From Spirochaetaceae bacterium (GTDB taxonomy: Bacteria; Spirochaetota; Spirochaetia; Treponematales; Breznakiellaceae), in assembly GCA_031278935.1 (NCBI GenBank), contig JAITJK010000275.1, positions 1-6,245 on the forward strand: 6,245 nucleotides of DNA. Direction: 5' to 3'. Positions 5,372-6,245 of the stretch are shown one piece after another. Position 1 is the first letter of the stretch; each line of letters begins with the position of its first letter. The notes beneath the pieces were generated by a model, which saw nothing but the letters and a program-made list of their open reading frames with translations, had not been told where the DNA came from and did no database searches. A program made the position numbers and the translations under genes.

Positions 5372-6081
5372 TCAGCGTAGAGCCGCCCCTTCCCTAACCC
5401 AGAGGGGAAGGCTGAGAAAGCCGTAGGTTTCCCGCAGCCACCGGCCTCCGGTTTCCCTGCGCTTATCCAAAAGGTGCTCCCAGGTCCCTGTGGGCAGGTA
5501 GTATTCCACCTGATTATCTGTGGAGAATACCGGCGCCACCAGAAGCTCCGGCCCCAGCATATATTGGCGATCCAGAAAGGCGCAGACCGGATCCGCGGGG
5601 AATTCCAGGAACATGGCCCGCAGCAGGGGGACGCCTTCAGTTGGGTAAAAACCCGGCAGACCTCCACGGATTCCTCGTCCACGTTCCAGGGCGCCCGGTA
5701 GGAACTACTGCCGTGCAGCCGGCTGTGGGAGGATAAGAGACCGAAGGCCAGCCAACGCTTAAACAGCGCCCCGTCGGGGTGGCCCTCAAAGCCCCCAATA
5801 TCATGGCTCCAGAACCCAAACCCCGAAAGCCCCAGGGCAAGACCACCCCGCAGCGTCTCGGCCATGGCTTCAAAGGTGGATTCGCAGTCCCCGCCCCAAT
5901 GCAAGGGGAAACGCTGGCTCCCGACTGTAGCGGACCGGGTGAAAAGGCAGCACTCCCCCGGTCCCCGGCACCGCTCAAGGACCGTAAAAACCGTTTTATT
6001 GTACAAATAGGTATAGAAGTTGTGGTATAAACGCGGGTCCCCGCCGTTATAGTACACTGCGTTCTCCGGAATCCGTTCACC
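5372..6081 (-). pseudogene. Decayed GH31 alpha-xylosidase (YicI-like) fragment
   Basis: Intact relatives release xylose from xyloglucan oligosaccharides and are about 770 residues long. Here only about 236 residues are left, in two frames. The first frame (6081-5641) has GERIPENAVYYN, then HWGGDCEST with the acid/base Asp, then GLSGFGFWSHDIGGFEG, GLLSSHSRLHGSSSYR and VFTQLK. At 5635-5640 the reading must shift to a second frame giving GVPLLRAMFLEFP, FLDRQYMLG, LLVAPVF and GFLSLPLWVREGA. The roughly 17 residues expected between LK and GVP (relatives: C-R-M-M-P-Y-L-Y...) are missing, so a deletion of about 50 nt broke the frame. The catalytic nucleophile Asp, normally just before F-G-E-R-I-P, is gone, as is the N-terminal half. 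The C-terminal beta domain is replaced by a TGA at 5372 and the repeat. The protein cannot be functional. Confidence 0.88.
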
Positions 6082-6245
6082 CTCAGGTAATTCCTCTCAA
6101 AAGTCGCGGCCATGGCCGGCGCTACGATGGCGATGATATCCTCGCCTTTTTTCAGGCTTTCCATGAAAAGCTCGAAATCGTCAATGCCGACGCGCGCCTC
6201 GTGAGTGCAGGCGCTGATGCACTCGCCGCAGCCGATGCAGAGTTC
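5637..6245 (-). pseudogene. Ferredoxin region of an [FeFe]-hydrogenase-like protein, fused out of frame to GH31 DNA
   Basis: The frame enters from the right edge and shows CIGCGECISAC, a C-x2-C-x2-C-x3-C [4Fe-4S] motif (C3, C6, C9, C13 of the visible part). It continues with THEARVGIDDFELFMESL and then IIAIVAPAMAATF and NYLRVNGF. This order resembles the iron-sulfur region ahead of the H-cluster domain in [FeFe]-hydrogenase-like proteins, especially the putative sensory group; that subgroup is my inference. After NYLRVNGF (6092-6069) the expected LKSLG continuation and all H-cluster cysteine motifs are absent: the frame runs out of phase through the GH31 remnant to a TGA at 5637. An ATG at 6164 is internal. 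Either the gene is truncated by rearrangement or the join is an assembly artefact. GCG, CGC and GTC codons are common here, unlike in the GH31 piece. Confidence 0.7.

Noticed and set aside
1..6245. tRNA, rRNA, transposase or CRISPR genes
   Set aside because: None could be recognised by eye on either strand.

Overview
The window looks like a spirochaete chromosome segment, most likely Treponema-like and possibly of the termite-gut type. This rests on the style of the chemotaxis-receptor tail, a short spirochaete-style lipobox, a YicI-type GH31 remnant, and a ferredoxin region resembling the putative sensory [FeFe]-hydrogenases common in such treponemes. The assignment is an inference from protein features, not a database match. 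The DNA is GC-rich throughout.

Left part (1-2270): the C-terminal end of a methyl-accepting chemotaxis protein runs off the left edge on the + strand. An intergenic stretch follows, holding a GC-rich hairpin and a degenerate GTCATTGCGAG-type repeat. A two-gene minus-strand unit comes next: pyrB (aspartate carbamoyltransferase, pyrimidine synthesis) and, 33 bp behind it, an uncharacterised tryptophan-rich lipoprotein.

Centre (2271-2661): the divergent region between pyrB and tgt. On the pyrB side it has two leader hairpins and an intrinsic terminator placed just before the pyrB Shine-Dalgarno sequence, which suggests transcription attenuation of pyrB. On the tgt side it has a ~134 bp repeat element and a perfect extended -10 promoter motif at its edge. 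tgt (queuosine tRNA modification) and an exported HEAT-repeat protein follow on the + strand with overlapping stop and start codons.

Right part (5199-6245): a second copy of the ~134 bp element lies immediately after the HEAT-repeat gene, in inverted orientation. Both copies carry a 17-bp tandem duplication and a hairpin that is retained although its 3' arm differs. Beyond it, on the minus strand, is a decayed alpha-xylosidase (GH31) gene. It has lost its N-terminal part including the catalytic nucleophile, has an internal frameshifting deletion, and has lost its C-terminal domain. Its upstream end is joined, across about 13 bp that read sensibly in both frames, to the ferredoxin part of an [FeFe]-hydrogenase-like gene running off the right edge. 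The right end is therefore either a rearrangement scar or a chimeric assembly. The most unusual signals are the pyrB leader, the paired inverted repeats, and the hydrogenase/GH31 junction.
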